Shown: positions 1 through 8,112 of the stretch, in pieces | Position numbering within the stretch: position 1 is the stretch's first letter | Layout of the letters: each line of letters opens with the position of its first letter | From: Clostridium sp. 1001275B_160808_H3 | GTDB taxonomy: Bacteria; Bacillota; Clostridia; Clostridiales; Clostridiaceae | NCBI RefSeq assembly: GCF_015550425.1 | Contig: NZ_JADNAT010000020.1 | Span: 1 to 64,000 of the forward strand | Direction of reading: 5' to 3' | Length of the DNA: 64,000 bases | The notes under the pieces: generated by a model | What the model was told of the DNA's origin: nothing | Database searches by the model: none | What the model saw: only the letters and a program-made list of their open reading frames with translations | Position numbers and translations under genes: made by a program

Positions 1-1
1 T

Positions 2-58
2 TATATCATAGGAGCTTTTTTCTGTGCAGAGCTTAAGCCATTTTATCCACCGGCATAG
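2..58 (+). CDS. C-terminal end of an unidentified reading frame (partial)
   Basis: The only frame open from the window edge on the plus strand reads 18 codons and stops at TAG 56-58, ending in KPFYPPA. The stop lies inside a GC-rich hairpin (47-65). I do not recognise the protein, and 18 open codons could occur by chance. It may be the end of a gene upstream of the window or a remnant associated with a mobile-element end. Confidence 0.3.
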   Translation, partial: YIIGAFFCAELKPFYPPA

Positions 59-65
59 CCAGTGG
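47..65. repeat. GC-rich hairpin, possible IS200/IS605-type end
   Basis: CCACCGGC, a 3-base loop (ATA) and GCCAGTGG form an 8-bp stem with one mismatch, followed by TTTTC. It is far richer in GC than its surroundings. Subterminal imperfect hairpins of this kind mark the ends of IS200/IS605 elements, but no TnpA or TnpB is visible, so the assignment is a guess. It could also act as a plus-strand terminator. Confidence 0.3.
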
Positions 66-84
66 TTTTCAACACAATAAATAT

Positions 85-114
85 AAAAGGTGCTATGATA
101 CAATAGCACCTTTT
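85..114. terminator. Bidirectional rho-independent terminator
   Basis: Perfect 12-bp arms (AAAAGGTGCTAT at 85-96 and ATAGCACCTTTT at 103-114) around a 6-base loop, with T-runs readable on both strands. It ends the minus-strand small gene at 123-248 and anything entering from the left. Confidence 0.85.
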
Positions 115-122
115 ATTGATTA

Positions 123-248
123 CTAAATTATAAAGTCTCTTTTATCATGTTCTTTTGCTTTTGGTTCTCCAAAAGCTGCTTTTACACTTTCCACTTGTGG
201 ATTATGATTAATATGTTTCTTATGACTATTCTTTGATTTCTTACCCAT
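123..248 (-). CDS. Small basic protein, 41 aa
   Basis: A 41-codon gene with a strong GGAGGTG ribosome binding site 5-6 bases before its ATG (248-246), and a terminator just downstream. The product starts MGKKSKNSHKKH, contains NPQVESVKAAFGEPKAKEHD and ends DFII. The N-terminal third is lysine/histidine-rich and the rest is acidic to neutral, with no membrane segment or cysteine. It resembles short clostridial proteins annotated as the CPC_1213 family, recalled from memory rather than searched. The function is unknown. The good ribosome binding site and its own terminator argue for a real gene despite its length. Confidence 0.7.
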   Translation of the reverse strand: MGKKSKNSHKKHINHNPQVESVKAAFGEPKAKEHDKRDFII

Positions 249-344
249 TTCTTTCACCTCCAAGCTTATATACTTAGATTATGTAAAAGAAATTTATTTA
301 TTTTATTTAATCTTAAGAAAGAAAGTGAAAATATGTAATTATTA

Positions 345-1289
345 TTATCCTTCAATCCACTCCATGTCTTCAATAAACTCATTAACAAAGTCTTCACTCA
401 TACTTGGATTAATAGTTTCTTCATGAGTTATTGTAACTGTTGACATAGCAATAGCGTATTTAACTGTATCCTTCATAGAAAGATTATTCATATATCCATA
501 ACCAACACCAGCTACAAAAGAATCACCAGCGCCAGTAACATTTTTAACTTCTACACTACTAGTTCTAATCTTTCCTTCTTCCTTAAAACTTTTATAATAT
601 ATTCCATCAGCATCAAGACTTATAAATACATTTTCAACTCCTAATGATAAGAAATAATCTGCTGCTCTTCTTAAATCATCATCATTTTCAATTTTAAATC
701 CGCATAAAACTTCTGTTTCTAGTCTGTTTGGCTTTACAGTATGAAAATATTTAATTAAATGTTTTATTTTTTCTGCTTTTGTAGCTGAAACTGGATCTAA
801 AACAAATTTACTTTTGCCTTTAAAAGTAGTTAAAATATATTCTAAAAGTTCTGGATTATCTGAATCTAATATTGTATATTCAGCATTTTCAATTATATGA
901 GATTTAGAATCAATAAAAGAAGTTTCCATCTTATCTAGGCTGTCCATATCTACTATGGCAGATTCCATTTCTCCATCTTCATTTAAAATTGCCATATATG
1001 TTGGTGTGTACTCATCTTCTAAAATCAATGAGTGCTCCATATTATATCCTATTAACCTTGAGTTTTCTAGGATATTTCTTCCTTGGTCATCTCCACCTAA
1101 GATAGAAATAAATTCTGTATTAACATTAACTCTTGCTAAGTTTTCCGCAATGTTTCTACATACTCCACCTAAAGATATTTTGATATTTCCAGGTATTGAG
1201 TCTCTTTCATGATATTTTTTTCTGCTAAAACCTATTATATCTACTATTGATGCTCCTAATACTAATATATAAGGATTATTATTACACAT
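345..1289 (-). CDS. psuK: PfkB-family kinase, pseudouridine kinase-like
   Basis: A 314-aa ribokinase/PfkB-fold sugar kinase that would phosphorylate a nucleoside or sugar hydroxyl with ATP in the cytosol. The N-terminal GG motif (residues 41-42, in SLGGVCRNIAENLA), the KPNRLE stretch (186-191) and the anion-hole/catalytic motif GAGDS (253-257, base D256) are all present. The pattern GNIKxxxGGVxRNIAxNLA, together with the KPNRLE and NPSMS regions, matches what I remember of E. coli PsuK better than ribokinase or fructokinase. Pseudouridine 5'-phosphate made by PsuK is normally split by PsuG, but no psuG lies next door, so substrate specificity is inferred. The start follows AGGAGAG with 5-7 bases spacing. 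The gene stands alone, divergent from the TPR gene. Confidence 0.75.
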   Translation of the reverse strand: MCNNNPYILVLGASIVDIIGFSRKKYHERDSIPGNIKISLGGVCRNIAENLARVNVNTEFISILGGDDQGRNILENSRLIGYNMEHSLILEDEYTPTYMAILNEDGEMESAIVDMDSLDKMETSFIDSKSHIIENAEYTILDSDNPELLEYILTTFKGKSKFVLDPVSATKAEKIKHLIKYFHTVKPNRLETEVLCGFKIENDDDLRRAADYFLSLGVENVFISLDADGIYYKSFKEEGKIRTSSVEVKNVTGAGDSFVAGVGYGYMNNLSMKDTVKYAIAMSTVTITHEETINPSMSEDFVNEFIEDMEWIEG

Positions 1290-1564
1290 ACCATCTCTCC
1301 TGCTCTTTAAAATCCGTTACTAAAAAACATAAATATATTATATTCGAGAAATATAAAAAAATAAAGTCAATTTTACAAAGTTTGTCGAATTTTATTTTTT
1401 AATAATATTTTTTATCAATATATTTAGTTTAAAAATTTCTAAAATTTGCTACAATTTCTTTTAATATTCATATATTGAATATTAACTAATTTAGCTGTCA
1501 ATACTTTAAATATAAAATACTTATTACGACTTATATACATATTAATTGTCGCTTGGAGGTAAAA

Positions 1565-1921
1565 ATGAATTACTTTAATGAAGGTAATAAATACTATAAT
1601 CTTAAAGAATATAAAAAAGCAATTGAATATTATACTATGGCAATTGAAAACAATGAAAGTACAGCATGTTCTTACTACAACTGCGGAGTTTGTTATATAA
1701 AACTTAAAAATTTTGATTTAGCAATATCAATGATAAAGAAAGCACTTGCTATGCAACAAGAAAGTAAATATTTCTTTAACTTAGCATATTGTTATGCAAT
1801 GAAAGAAGAAGTTAAAAAAGCATTAATTTATTTTAACATAGCTTGGTCCTTAGATAGTTCAGATACTGATTGTGAAAAAGCAATAAATTTAATAATGTCT
1901 AAAAACAAAAAAGCATTATAA
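1565..1921 (+). CDS. Tetratricopeptide-repeat protein, 118 aa
   Basis: A short cytosolic protein made almost entirely of about three TPR units. The first is NYFNEGNKYYNLKEYKKAI with the usual Y/A/A spacing; later copies cover residues 36-68 and 70-102. There is no signal peptide or catalytic domain, so it is probably a protein-protein interaction adaptor. An upstream TTG at 1553 is part of the ribosome binding site (TTGGAGG, 1553-1559), so ATG 1565 is the start. The stop codon lies inside the downstream terminator stem. The partner cannot be read from the context, since neighbouring genes run the other way. Confidence 0.8.
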   Translation: MNYFNEGNKYYNLKEYKKAIEYYTMAIENNESTACSYYNCGVCYIKLKNFDLAISMIKKALAMQQESKYFFNLAYCYAMKEEVKKALIYFNIAWSLDSSDTDCEKAINLIMSKNKKAL

Positions 1922-1946
1922 CCTGTTTAAGGTTATAATGCTTTTT
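1907..1946. terminator. Bidirectional terminator overlapping a stop codon
   Basis: Arms 1908-1923 and 1931-1946 (AAAAAGCATTATAACC and its complement) pair across a 7-base loop, with T-runs in both directions. It serves the TPR gene on the plus strand and the transglutaminase gene ending at 1958 on the minus strand. The TPR stop TAA (1919-1921) is within the stem. Confidence 0.85.
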
Positions 1947-1957
1947 AACTTATACAC

Positions 1958-3028
1958 TTAAAGCCATTCACCTGCTATTTGAGCATTTAAATGATCTTCA
2001 TTGAAGTCTTTATTATCAAAGTAATCTCCTGCTAAATAAAATGTTGGATCAACATTAATCCAAATACCCTCATCTTTAAGATATACTTGATTCCATGCAT
2101 GAGGTCCATAATTTTGACCATCAAATGCATCTCCAGTTACTATTCTACTTCCTAAATCAACTGATTTTGCCATAGCTACATAAAGACATGCATAATCAAA
2201 GCAAATCCCACTTCGAGTATTCCAAGCTTCAATGGCTCCACTATTAGTTACACCTTCCGGTCCTAATGCTTTCTCTGCTTTTGCAAAATCATATTTTATA
2301 TTTGAGCCTATCCATGAATATAATCTTTTTGCCTTTTCTCTATCATTTTTAGCATTTCCTATTATTTCAAGTGCCTTTTCATCTATTTCTTTGGATGATT
2401 TAATACCATCCTCTAAAGTGACACCATTATAATATACTATTACATTAGAATTTACCGGAATATACTCTTTAAAATCATCGTAAGATAAAACCGGCTTATT
2501 TATTGACATTATATTTTCTAAAGTATTATATCCATTAATGCTGTTAAATAAATTGATTTTCATACTTCTTCCGAAGGTTGTATTATAAGTTATTATTCCC
2601 ATAAACATTATTAAAATAATAACTAACCCTTTTAAAAATCCAAACAGTGATGAAAATAATACTATCCTTAATTTACCTTCGCTTAATAAGAATTTATAAG
2701 CTTTTGATAATGGTTCACTTAAACATTTTAAAATCCAATAAATAATAGTTTGTATAACTAAAAAAACTATTCCTAATACTAATGCTTTAAATAAATTATT
2801 ATTTACTAAAGTAACATTAGAATTATCACTTACAAACTTTAATACTTCTAGATATATCTTATCTAAATTAGTAAGCATAATTAAAAATGTTATAAAAATA
2901 GAAAAATAATAAACTAATCTATTTAAAGAGTACTTAGCACTTCCTTCTTCTAAAGACCCTTGTATACTACCCTTTATTGAAAAAAGCATTAATATAGCAC
3001 ATAATATATAAGGTAAATATGTAACCAT
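1958..3028 (-). CDS. Membrane-anchored transglutaminase-like protein
   Basis: A 356-aa protein with four hydrophobic segments (about residues 3-19, 38-54, 82-100 and 122-147) followed by an extracytoplasmic or cytosolic transglutaminase-like domain (about 205-340). The catalytic triad is visible as C276 in SGICFDYA, H310 in GPHAWNQV and D327 in NVDPTF. Bacterial members of this superfamily are usually peptidases or peptide ligases rather than true crosslinkers. The Asn-Tyr-Gly-Pro-His-Ala-Trp pattern is typical. The gene begins 24 bases after the recX stop. Substrate and orientation in the membrane cannot be read from sequence. Confidence 0.75.
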   Translation of the reverse strand: MVTYLPYILCAILMLFSIKGSIQGSLEEGSAKYSLNRLVYYFSIFITFLIMLTNLDKIYLEVLKFVSDNSNVTLVNNNLFKALVLGIVFLVIQTIIYWILKCLSEPLSKAYKFLLSEGKLRIVLFSSLFGFLKGLVIILIMFMGIITYNTTFGRSMKINLFNSINGYNTLENIMSINKPVLSYDDFKEYIPVNSNVIVYYNGVTLEDGIKSSKEIDEKALEIIGNAKNDREKAKRLYSWIGSNIKYDFAKAEKALGPEGVTNSGAIEAWNTRSGICFDYACLYVAMAKSVDLGSRIVTGDAFDGQNYGPHAWNQVYLKDEGIWINVDPTFYLAGDYFDNKDFNEDHLNAQIAGEWL

Positions 3029-3051
3029 TAATGTCTCTCCTTTTTAATAAT

Positions 3052-3687
3052 CTACATATCATCAGTATTTGTTACTCTTTTTACAACATATGATACTGTA
3101 TCGTAATCATATCCTTTTGATAATAGAAATCTATATATCTTTTGAGATAACTTATATTTATCAGATTCTCTTTTTGATAAAACATTATACTTTTTTAGTG
3201 CCATATTATATGCTACTTCTTTTTCTTCTTCTTCATCTATATTAGATATTTCTCTTTCTATAAGGTTATCGTTAATACCCTTTTTTATTAGATCATATTT
3301 TATCTTCTTTTTTCCTTGTAGTCTACTTCTATCCTTAACATACATTTTCACATAATTTGTATCACTTAAAAAATTATATTCTTTTAAAAAACTTAAAGTT
3401 TTATCAATTGTTAAATTATCATATCCCTTTAATAAAAGTTTATCCTTTAACTCTTTTTCACTCTTATATGATTTTTCTACTATTCTAAGTGCAGCATTTT
3501 TGCACTTCATATAATTATCCTCTTTAGCAATAGATTTCATTTTTTCTAAATCAATTTTTTCATTTATTTTAAGTCCTTCTTTATATACTAGTTCTGCACT
3601 TAAAGAAAATGAATACTCATTATCAATATATATATTTACTCTTTCTTTGTTTCTCTTTTGTACCTCTATTTTTGTAATAATATTCAT
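3052..3687 (-). CDS. recX: Regulatory protein RecX
   Basis: A 211-aa RecX-family protein, made of tandem three-helix repeats that bind in the groove of RecA filaments and limit recombination and SOS signalling. The signature ALRIVEKSYKSEKELKDKL (about residues 66-84) and the following FLKEYNFLSDTNYVKMYV stretch are diagnostic. The TTG four codons upstream (3699) belongs to the ribosome binding site TTGGAG, so ATG 3687 is chosen. It lies 16 bases after the M16 peptidase gene, in the same direction, and the two may be cotranscribed. No recA is in the window. Confidence 0.88.
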   Translation of the reverse strand: MNIITKIEVQKRNKERVNIYIDNEYSFSLSAELVYKEGLKINEKIDLEKMKSIAKEDNYMKCKNAALRIVEKSYKSEKELKDKLLLKGYDNLTIDKTLSFLKEYNFLSDTNYVKMYVKDRSRLQGKKKIKYDLIKKGINDNLIEREISNIDEEEEKEVAYNMALKKYNVLSKRESDKYKLSQKIYRFLLSKGYDYDTVSYVVKRVTNTDDM

Positions 3688-3703
3688 AATTATCTCCAAT
3701 ATT

Positions 3704-4942
3704 TTAAGATTTTAATATATGAATTGTTGGATTACATAAAACTTCCCTAGCAACTTCTTGAATTCTATTTATATCAAGAGAATGTAACTTTTCCATATCC
3801 TTAACAAATTCATATAAGTCTTCACCATCTAATCCTTGATGAAGCATATAATTACACAGCTCTGAAGGATCTTCTAAAGTGGAAATAACAGCTGTTTTAT
3901 GGACTTTTTTCATAAGTTCTAAATCTCTTTCACCAATTGCTAAACTTCCACTTTTAACCCCAGATATTGTTTCATTTATTGCATCTACTGCAGCATTAAG
4001 GTCTTCTTCTCCAACTGCTGTATAGATATATAAAGTCTTAACACTATTAGTCATATCTATACTTGTATAGATATCATAAGCAAGTCCTCTTTTTTCTCTA
4101 ACTTCTCTAAATAAAAGTGAGTTAGAGCTCTCTCCTAATCTATGATTTAAAATTCTAAGAGGAAGTTCTAAATCTCTATTTAAATTATAGAAAGTATATA
4201 AGTAAACTATTGTATTTTGTTCTATATTAGATTTGGTTGTTGTTATAGACTTACATATATTCTTTTCTTCTAAAATACTTTTTTCTATCTTTTCTCCTCG
4301 TTCCCATTCTTTAAAAACCTTTTTCACTTCATTTAATGCTTCATCATGATCATATGAGGATACTACTGTAACTAAAGCATTATTTGGAATATAATGCTTC
4401 TTATAAAAATTAATCAAATCATCCCTATTATAATTTCTTACATTTGCTTCAATTCCTGCTACATCATACTTTAACGGACTTTTATTAAATGCTACTTCAT
4501 TTGTTCTTTTAAAACTTAAATCTTCAATATCGTCCTTGCTAGTTCTCATTTCTGCAAGTATTACTCCTCTTTCCTTTTCTAATTCTCCTTTATTAAATGC
4601 GGGATTTATAACCATATCGCCTAAAATTTCTATAGCATTTTTAAATTCCTCTTCCAAACAACTTATAGTAAACACTGTAGATGTATAATCTGTATATGCA
4701 TTATACTCTCCCCCTAGAAACTCTAATTCATCATTTAATTCTTCATAACTTCTTTTTTTTGTTCCTTTAAACAGCATATGCTCTATAAAGTGAGAAATTC
4801 CCTTTTCATTCATATTTTCATAAAGTGATCCAACCTTAATTCCAACGTTTATAGCTGAAATTTTTGTATCTTTTTTTATTGTTATAACTTCTAATCCATT
4901 ATCTAAAAAATGTCTTTCAACATCAAAATTCAATTTAAACAT
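3704..4942 (-). CDS. M16 family zinc metallopeptidase
   Basis: A 412-aa pitrilysin/insulinase-type protease of the processing-peptidase size class. The inverted zinc motif HFIEH gives H51, E54 and H55, and the third ligand is E131 in ILAEMRT, 76 residues after H55 as the family requires. The C-terminal half is the inactive M16 domain with the RxxxY-like stretch REVREKRGLAYDIY. B. subtilis MlpA/YmxG-type proteins are the nearest familiar relatives. The start is set at ATG 4942, preceded by GGGTGG at suitable spacing; an ATG seven codons earlier lacks a ribosome binding site. The protein has no signal peptide, so it acts in the cytosol. Confidence 0.85.
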   Translation of the reverse strand: MFKLNFDVERHFLDNGLEVITIKKDTKISAINVGIKVGSLYENMNEKGISHFIEHMLFKGTKKRSYEELNDELEFLGGEYNAYTDYTSTVFTISCLEEEFKNAIEILGDMVINPAFNKGELEKERGVILAEMRTSKDDIEDLSFKRTNEVAFNKSPLKYDVAGIEANVRNYNRDDLINFYKKHYIPNNALVTVVSSYDHDEALNEVKKVFKEWERGEKIEKSILEEKNICKSITTTKSNIEQNTIVYLYTFYNLNRDLELPLRILNHRLGESSNSLLFREVREKRGLAYDIYTSIDMTNSVKTLYIYTAVGEEDLNAAVDAINETISGVKSGSLAIGERDLELMKKVHKTAVISTLEDPSELCNYMLHQGLDGEDLYEFVKDMEKLHSLDINRIQEVAREVLCNPTIHILKS

Positions 4943-5006
4943 ATTAATCCACCCATTCTTCATACTACTTTACTTATTAAAAATATAATATGACTATATT
5001 CTAAAT

Positions 5007-5035
5007 ACAATACTATAATTATATATATGTTTCAA
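5007..5035 (-). promoter_or_regulatory. Predicted sigma-A promoter of the M16-recX genes
   Basis: On the minus strand TTGAAA (5035-5030), a 17-base spacer and TATTGT (5012-5007) lie about 65 bases upstream of the M16 start. The match is moderate. The rest of the 355-base intergenic stretch 4943-5297 shows no gene. A TTGACA at 5252-5257 before the response regulator has no well-placed -10 partner. Confidence 0.4.
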
Positions 5036-5297
5036 CTAAGAATCTACATTATTACTCTTTTTAAATCAAATAATTACTTATTATTTTTAAACAATTTACG
5101 CAAGAAGTAATTAATAACTATCTTTACTTATTTTTATGAAATTTTTCTCAAAATTAATACTGTTTTTCAATATAAAAATGTACTTAGCTATATAACAAGA
5201 TAAATATTACTTTTTATTTAATTTGATTAATTAATCTTTACCACTCAAGTCTTGACATTTATAATTATATTAAAGAATTGATTATATGGAGGGTTTT

Positions 5298-5972
5298 ATG
5301 CAAAAAAATATTCTATTAATTGAAGATGAAACTCGTATTAGATTTTTACTTAGAGATTATTTTTTAAAAGAAGGATTTAAAATTATTGAAGCTGCTGATG
5401 GAGATGAAGGGCTAAATTTTTTCATTAGTAATAAAATAGATCTAGTTATATTAGATATTATGATGCCAAAGGTTGATGGAATTACAGTTTTAGAAATGAT
5501 AAGAAAGGTCTCTACAGTACCTGTTATATTATTAACTGCCAAAGGCCAAGAAGAAGATAAGTTATTTGGATATGAAATGGGCGCTGATGATTATATAACC
5601 AAACCTTTTTCACCTAAACTACTAATAGCCAAGGTAAAAGCTTTACTTAAGAGAACTTCTGAAGATACTTTTTCTGGTTCAAATGAATATAATGGGTTAA
5701 CTATAAATAAATTATCTCATGAAGTTAAGGTAAACAATGAAGTAATAAATTTATCTCCAAAAGAATTTGAGCTATTATCTTACCTATCTGATAATGAAGG
5801 AATTGCATTATCCAGAGATACAATATTAGATAATGTATGGGGATTAGATTACTATGGCGACTTACGAACTGTTGATACAAACATAAAAAGACTTAGGGAA
5901 AAGCTTGGAGATAAATCATCCTATATAGTTACTGTTAGAGGAAGTGGATATAGATTTGAAGCACAAAGATAA
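5298..5972 (+). CDS. OmpR-family response regulator
   Basis: A 224-aa two-component transcription factor. The receiver domain (1-115) has acidic pocket residues near the N-terminus (IEDE), phospho-acceptor D53 in VILDIMMPK, the LLTAK threonine switch and the conserved lysine in TKPFSP. The C-terminal winged helix (about 130-223) ends in TVRGSGYRFE, the typical OmpR/PhoB wing. An ATG at 5286 lies inside the ribosome binding site GGAGG (5288-5292), so ATG 5298 is the start. It overlaps the kinase gene by 29 bases, implying translational coupling. The regulon cannot be told from sequence. Confidence 0.93.
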   Translation: MQKNILLIEDETRIRFLLRDYFLKEGFKIIEAADGDEGLNFFISNKIDLVILDIMMPKVDGITVLEMIRKVSTVPVILLTAKGQEEDKLFGYEMGADDYITKPFSPKLLIAKVKALLKRTSEDTFSGSNEYNGLTINKLSHEVKVNNEVINLSPKEFELLSYLSDNEGIALSRDTILDNVWGLDYYGDLRTVDTNIKRLREKLGDKSSYIVTVRGSGYRFEAQR

Positions 5973-7470
5973 ATTTAGCATTTCAAAAAAATTATTTTTA
6001 ATAACCTTTGGTTTAATATTTATTTTATTAATATTTAGCATGTTATTTCAAATTCTATTTTTTGAAGATTTTTATTTAAATAGAAAAGTAAAAGACATGA
6101 TCAAGGAATCTAGTAAATTTAGCACTTTAAATTCTTATTATACTGATGAAAATATTTTAAATAAAGCATTGTTTAGATTCGAGCAAGAAACTGATTCCAG
6201 AGTTGTTATTCTTTCATTAGATGGTACAGTTAAATTTCTAGCTAATTACGGTAAAAATACAGATGACTTTCAAATTTTAACTGCATTTTGTGCTGAACTT
6301 ATCAATGATAAATATCTTATTAATGAAGTTTTAACTTCTGGTAAGCCACAAGCTAGCGTTTTTGAGAATAAGTTAAGTGGTACAAAAAAAATCGGTATTT
6401 TATCTCCAATGTCATTAACTTCTAAAAATGATTCAATTATTGTATCTGTTTCATCAATGCAACCTATAAATGAAGCTGCTGGTGTAACTAAAGAGTTTTA
6501 TGTATATTTATTTTTAGGTTTTAGTATTATTGCAGTCTTCTTATCTTTTGTATATGCAAATTTGATTTCTAAACCGTTAATAAATATAAATAAAGTTGCT
6601 AAAAGAATGTCAGCAATGGATTTTAAAGCTAAATGTGAAGTAAATTCTGATGATGAAATTGGTAATCTTGCTATAACATTAAACTTTTTATCTTCCACAC
6701 TTGAAAATGCATTAGATGATTTAAAACAAAAAAACAAAAAATTAGAGGAAGATATTGAAAAAGAACGTAAACTAGAAGAAATGAGGAAAGATTTTGTTGC
6801 AAGTGTTTCTCACGATTTGAAAACACCTATTGGAATAATAGAAGGATATGCAGAAGGCCTTAAAGATGGAATTGCTACTGGTAAAGATGCTTTAGTTTAT
6901 CTAGACACTATAATTGATGAATCACATAAAATGAATAAACTAGTAACTAATATGTTAGAACTTTCAAAACTTGAATCTGGAAGCATAGAGCTAGTTTTAG
7001 AAAAATTTAATATACTTAGACTTATACAAAAGCTTATTAAAAGCTTCTCATTGGAATTTGATTCAAAAGATATAAGTCTAGAATTAAAGACAGATTTTGA
7101 ATATTGCTATGTAATCGGTGATATATTTCAGTTAGAACAAGTTATTACAAATCTTATAAGTAATACTCTAAAATATACTCCTAATGGAAAAAAAGTAATT
7201 ATTGAGGTAAATAGTACTGACTCTTTAGTTAATATTTCCATTGAGAATAAAGGCGCGTATATACCTGAAAATGAGATTGAAAATTTATATACAAAATTTT
7301 ATAGAATTGATAAAGCAAGGACTACTTCTAATAATAGTAACGGGCTTGGACTTGCAATTGTAAAAAGAATTTTAACCTTACATGAAAGTTCTTATTCTCT
7401 AAGTAATACAAATGATGGAGTTAAGTTTGAATTTACATTAAAAAAAGCTGATGATTCAGAAATAATATAA
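5944..7470 (+). CDS. Membrane sensor histidine kinase
   Basis: A 508-aa partner of the preceding regulator. Order of domains: transmembrane helix 1 (about 15-38), extracytoplasmic sensor (about 40-183), transmembrane helix 2 (about 185-208), HAMP linker, HisKA with the phosphorylated H290 in SVSHDLKTP, then an ATPase domain with N-box NLISNTLKYTPNG and G-box GLGLAIVKR. The F-box and G1 regions are rather divergent but present. The reading frame opens with GTG 5944 inside the regulator gene; TTG 5956 is an alternative start. The sensor domain does not resemble a named family to me, so the signal is unknown. Confidence 0.9.
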   Translation: MDIDLKHKDKFSISKKLFLITFGLIFILLIFSMLFQILFFEDFYLNRKVKDMIKESSKFSTLNSYYTDENILNKALFRFEQETDSRVVILSLDGTVKFLANYGKNTDDFQILTAFCAELINDKYLINEVLTSGKPQASVFENKLSGTKKIGILSPMSLTSKNDSIIVSVSSMQPINEAAGVTKEFYVYLFLGFSIIAVFLSFVYANLISKPLININKVAKRMSAMDFKAKCEVNSDDEIGNLAITLNFLSSTLENALDDLKQKNKKLEEDIEKERKLEEMRKDFVASVSHDLKTPIGIIEGYAEGLKDGIATGKDALVYLDTIIDESHKMNKLVTNMLELSKLESGSIELVLEKFNILRLIQKLIKSFSLEFDSKDISLELKTDFEYCYVIGDIFQLEQVITNLISNTLKYTPNGKKVIIEVNSTDSLVNISIENKGAYIPENEIENLYTKFYRIDKARTTSNNSNGLGLAIVKRILTLHESSYSLSNTNDGVKFEFTLKKADDSEII

Positions 7471-7498
7471 GTGATGAAACTTCATCCCTTATATTATT
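7461..7498 (+). terminator. Terminator of the two-component operon
   Basis: A long stem (AATAATATAAG..GATGAA pairing with TTCATC..CTTATATTATT, one mismatch) with a two-base loop, followed by TTTT. The kinase stop codon lies within the 5' arm. Confidence 0.7.
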
Positions 7499-7548
7499 TT
7501 AAAAAACTCTAATTCATAATATTATTTTCTTTATATTTTGTTATAAAA

Positions 7549-7578
7549 AAGTAGTAGAATTTAGACTTTCTACTACTT
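7549..7578 (-). terminator. Terminator of the zinc-ribbon gene
   Basis: Arms AAGTAGTAGAA (7549-7559) and TTCTACTACTT (7568-7578) pair perfectly. On the minus strand the stem is followed by six T. It lies directly after the 43-aa gene. Confidence 0.85.
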
Positions 7579-7584
7579 AACAAT

Positions 7585-7716
7585 TTAACCTTCTATTAAG
7601 TTAAAATCTTGTATCTTCTTTATTTTTTTACAATATGGACATATAATTAAACATTCATTCTTTAACTCCTCGAAAGTGTATCCACATTTAGTACATGTAC
7701 ATTCTGATTTATTCAT
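7585..7716 (-). CDS. 43-aa zinc-ribbon protein
   Basis: A complete small gene with AAGGAGG nine bases before ATG 7716, and a terminator right after the stop. The product has two CxxC knuckles, C8-C11 (CTKCGY) and C26-C29 (CPYCKK), plus C6 and C22, and it fits a single rubredoxin/zinc-ribbon knuckle fold that binds one metal ion. It has no other domain. Its promoter, about 245 bases upstream, carries the same palindrome as the promoter of the SPFH gene at 8113-10173, which suggests joint regulation. The function is unknown; it may be a metal-binding accessory or a DNA/RNA contact module. Confidence 0.75.
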   Translation of the reverse strand: MNKSECTCTKCGYTFEELKNECLIICPYCKKIKKIQDFNLIEG

Positions 7717-7962
7717 TTCCACATTCCTCCTTATTGTTATAATTTTCACCATCTGTTATTATTTTTATTCATCTATAAATAACTTTAAATTTATGATAGA
7801 AATTTTTCAGACTATATATTTCTATTCTTATTTTATATAAATATTCAAAAATTATTATAAAAAATTTTTTTATTTTATTTCATACTTCCTATTTTCTTCT
7901 TATATTTATTTTAATATCATTTCTTATTTTGCTTCAACATAACAGTATAATTAACAAAAGAT

Positions 7963-7980
7963 ATTATACCAGATACTGGT
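7963..7980 (-). promoter_or_regulatory. Promoter with palindromic operator, upstream of zinc-ribbon gene
   Basis: On the minus strand an extended -10 (TGG then TATAAT, -10 at 7968-7963) directly abuts the 13-bp palindrome ACCAGTATCTGGT (7980-7968). No clear -35 is present. The transcript would have a leader of about 245 bases before the zinc-ribbon gene; that leader (7717-7962) holds no other gene I can support. The same arrangement occurs at 10201-10218. Confidence 0.55.
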
Positions 7981-8031
7981 GGATATATACACATCAATTT
8001 AAACAAAAATATCTCTCTTTTTCTACAAAAA

Positions 8032-8067
8032 ATAAAGGAAATATACATTTCTGCATATTTCCTTTAT
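8032..8067 (-). terminator. Terminator of the SPFH gene
   Basis: Arms ATAAAGGAAATAT (8032-8044) and its complement (8055-8067) are perfect; on the minus strand they are followed by a T6 run. The terminator lies about 45 bases beyond the SPFH stop. Confidence 0.8.
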
Positions 8068-8112
8068 CCGGACTTCTAAAATTTTCCAAGAACATAAAAT
8101 TAACTATTCTTA

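Noticed and set aside
5252..5280. TTGACA as promoter of the response regulator gene
   Set aside because: No acceptable -10 hexamer at 16-18 bases spacing.
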